A stretch of DNA of 5,745 nucleotides, from NCBI GenBank assembly GCA_035457105.1, contig DATIBX010000339.1:1-5745 (forward strand). The letters are read 5' to 3'. The notes below the pieces were generated by a model, which saw nothing but the letters and a program-made list of their open reading frames with translations, was not told where the DNA came from and did not search any database. This DNA is from PSRF01 sp035457105. Lineage in GTDB: Bacteria > Acidobacteriota > Blastocatellia > Pyrinomonadales > Pyrinomonadaceae. Within the stretch, counting starts at the first letter, position 1, and the number at the start of each line of letters is the position of its first letter. A program made the translations under genes and the position numbers. This document shows positions 5,336-5,745 of the stretch, piece by piece.

Positions 5336-5553
5336 CTACATTTCAATGACCGAATACCAGGGCGCTTTGGACCAATGGTGTTGAATTTGTCTGACTAGTA
5401 ACTCGGACAACGAATAGTTTTGAGTCCTTGCAGGCTCTTGCGTTTTCCCTTTCGAATCTAGCCACGCCATCATTAGGCTCCTCTCCCTTTTCGCTTGTGA
5501 CCAAACTGATAGTTCAACTCTTCAGCTAACTTCTCGGCCACGGAAATAATCAT
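5336..5553 (-). pseudogene. Two overlapping short frames, probably the frameshifted tail of the right-edge gene
   Basis: Two short minus-strand frames follow the partial gene at 5550-5744 with no gap. The first (5473-5553, 26 aa: MIISVAEKLAEELNYQFGHK then RKGRGA) starts at an ATGA overlap with the preceding stop. The second (5336-5473, 45 aa, with SLMMAWLDSKGKTQEPA) starts at a TAATG overlap and has GGGAGAGGAG just upstream. Each open frame also extends upstream of its ATG in a coding-like manner (YHLRVRAICKN before the first, VWSQAKRERSL before the second). This is what one protein broken by two frameshifts would look like. The AEKLAEELNY helix vaguely recalls C-termini of nucleotidyltransferase-type proteins, but I cannot name a family. 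The alternative is a real set of coupled micro-proteins. Confidence 0.3.
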
Positions 5554-5744
5554 GTTCTTACAAATCGCTCGCACTCGTAGATGATAACTTTCCACAAGCC
5601 GCTACGAGCTACTTGGTCAGGAAGATTGGAAGGCATTGGTTCAACTTCTGTGCGGAGCATTCCCGTGTGATACACATTTCCAATGAAGGTACAAGTGACC
5701 TGCGGGTGTATAAGCTCAGCAACAATAAGTGATTGGGGATTTTC
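5550..5744 (-). CDS. Unidentified protein, C-terminal fragment running off the right edge
   Basis: A minus-strand frame is open from the right end of the window to TGA at 5550-5552, giving 64 residues, with no need for a start inside the window. It reads as ordinary coding sequence with mixed hydrophobic and charged residues, for example LIVAELIHPQVTCTFIGNVY and SGLWKVIIYECERFVRT. I do not recognise a domain. The stop overlaps the ATG of the next short frame (ATGA). It may be a natural C-terminus or the first of the frameshifts that break one longer gene. It converges with the DoxX gene, so it belongs to a different transcription unit from the stress operon. Confidence 0.4.
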   Translation of the reverse strand, partial: ENPQSLIVAELIHPQVTCTFIGNVYHTGMLRTEVEPMPSNLPDQVARSGLWKVIIYECERFVRT

Positions 5745-5745
5745 C

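Noticed and set aside
5247..5384. A 45-codon plus-strand frame (MTARRMKKTALSNK...) after the DoxX gene
   Set aside because: It has no ribosome binding site and no recognised family, contains the hairpin at 5299-5324, and overlaps a minus-strand frame with a better binding site.

Overview
The window reads as an accessory region of a soil-type Gram-negative bacterium. The moderate G+C, the aldo/keto reductase tail and the integrase remnants (GWHTFRH ... VVQELMRHAS signature) remind me most of Acidobacteriota such as Terriglobus, Edaphobacter or Granulicella. That is a recollection of family style, not a search result, and it is uncertain.

Layout. (1) 1-177: the 3' end of an aldo/keto reductase gene entering from the left. 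(2) About 460-756: the C-terminal third of a dead tyrosine recombinase, with an in-frame stop just before the HTFRH box. (3) 924-956: a 33-bp sequence, repeated perfectly at 4488-4520. (4) 1255-1812 (minus): a TetR-family repressor, divergent from a three-gene plus-strand operon at 1906-4156. The operon encodes an AhpD-like CxxC protein, a peroxiredoxin-like CxxC thioredoxin-fold protein and an Old Yellow Enzyme-type flavin oxidoreductase. The divergent intergenic region holds two near-identical 18-bp palindromes 33 bp apart, one of them inside the promoter spacer. (5) About 4318-4470: a second, more decayed remnant of a related tyrosine recombinase, followed by the second 33-bp copy. (6) 4796-5203: a DoxX-like membrane protein. 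(7) 5336-5744 (minus): the tail of an unidentified reading frame that appears broken into three overlapping frames at the right edge.

How it fits together. The regulator and operon look like a self-contained, derepressible electrophile/peroxide stress module, similar in logic to NemR-NemA. An electrophile or oxidant would release TetR, inducing two CxxC thiol proteins and a flavin ene-reductase. The genes are tightly packed: a 26-nt gap, then an ATGA overlap. The module lies between two direct repeats, each immediately downstream of a recombinase remnant in the same orientation. This suggests it is cargo of an integrative element that inserted next to a relative at the same attachment sequence and then lost its integrase. 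The aldo/keto reductase and DoxX genes lie outside the repeat-bounded unit.
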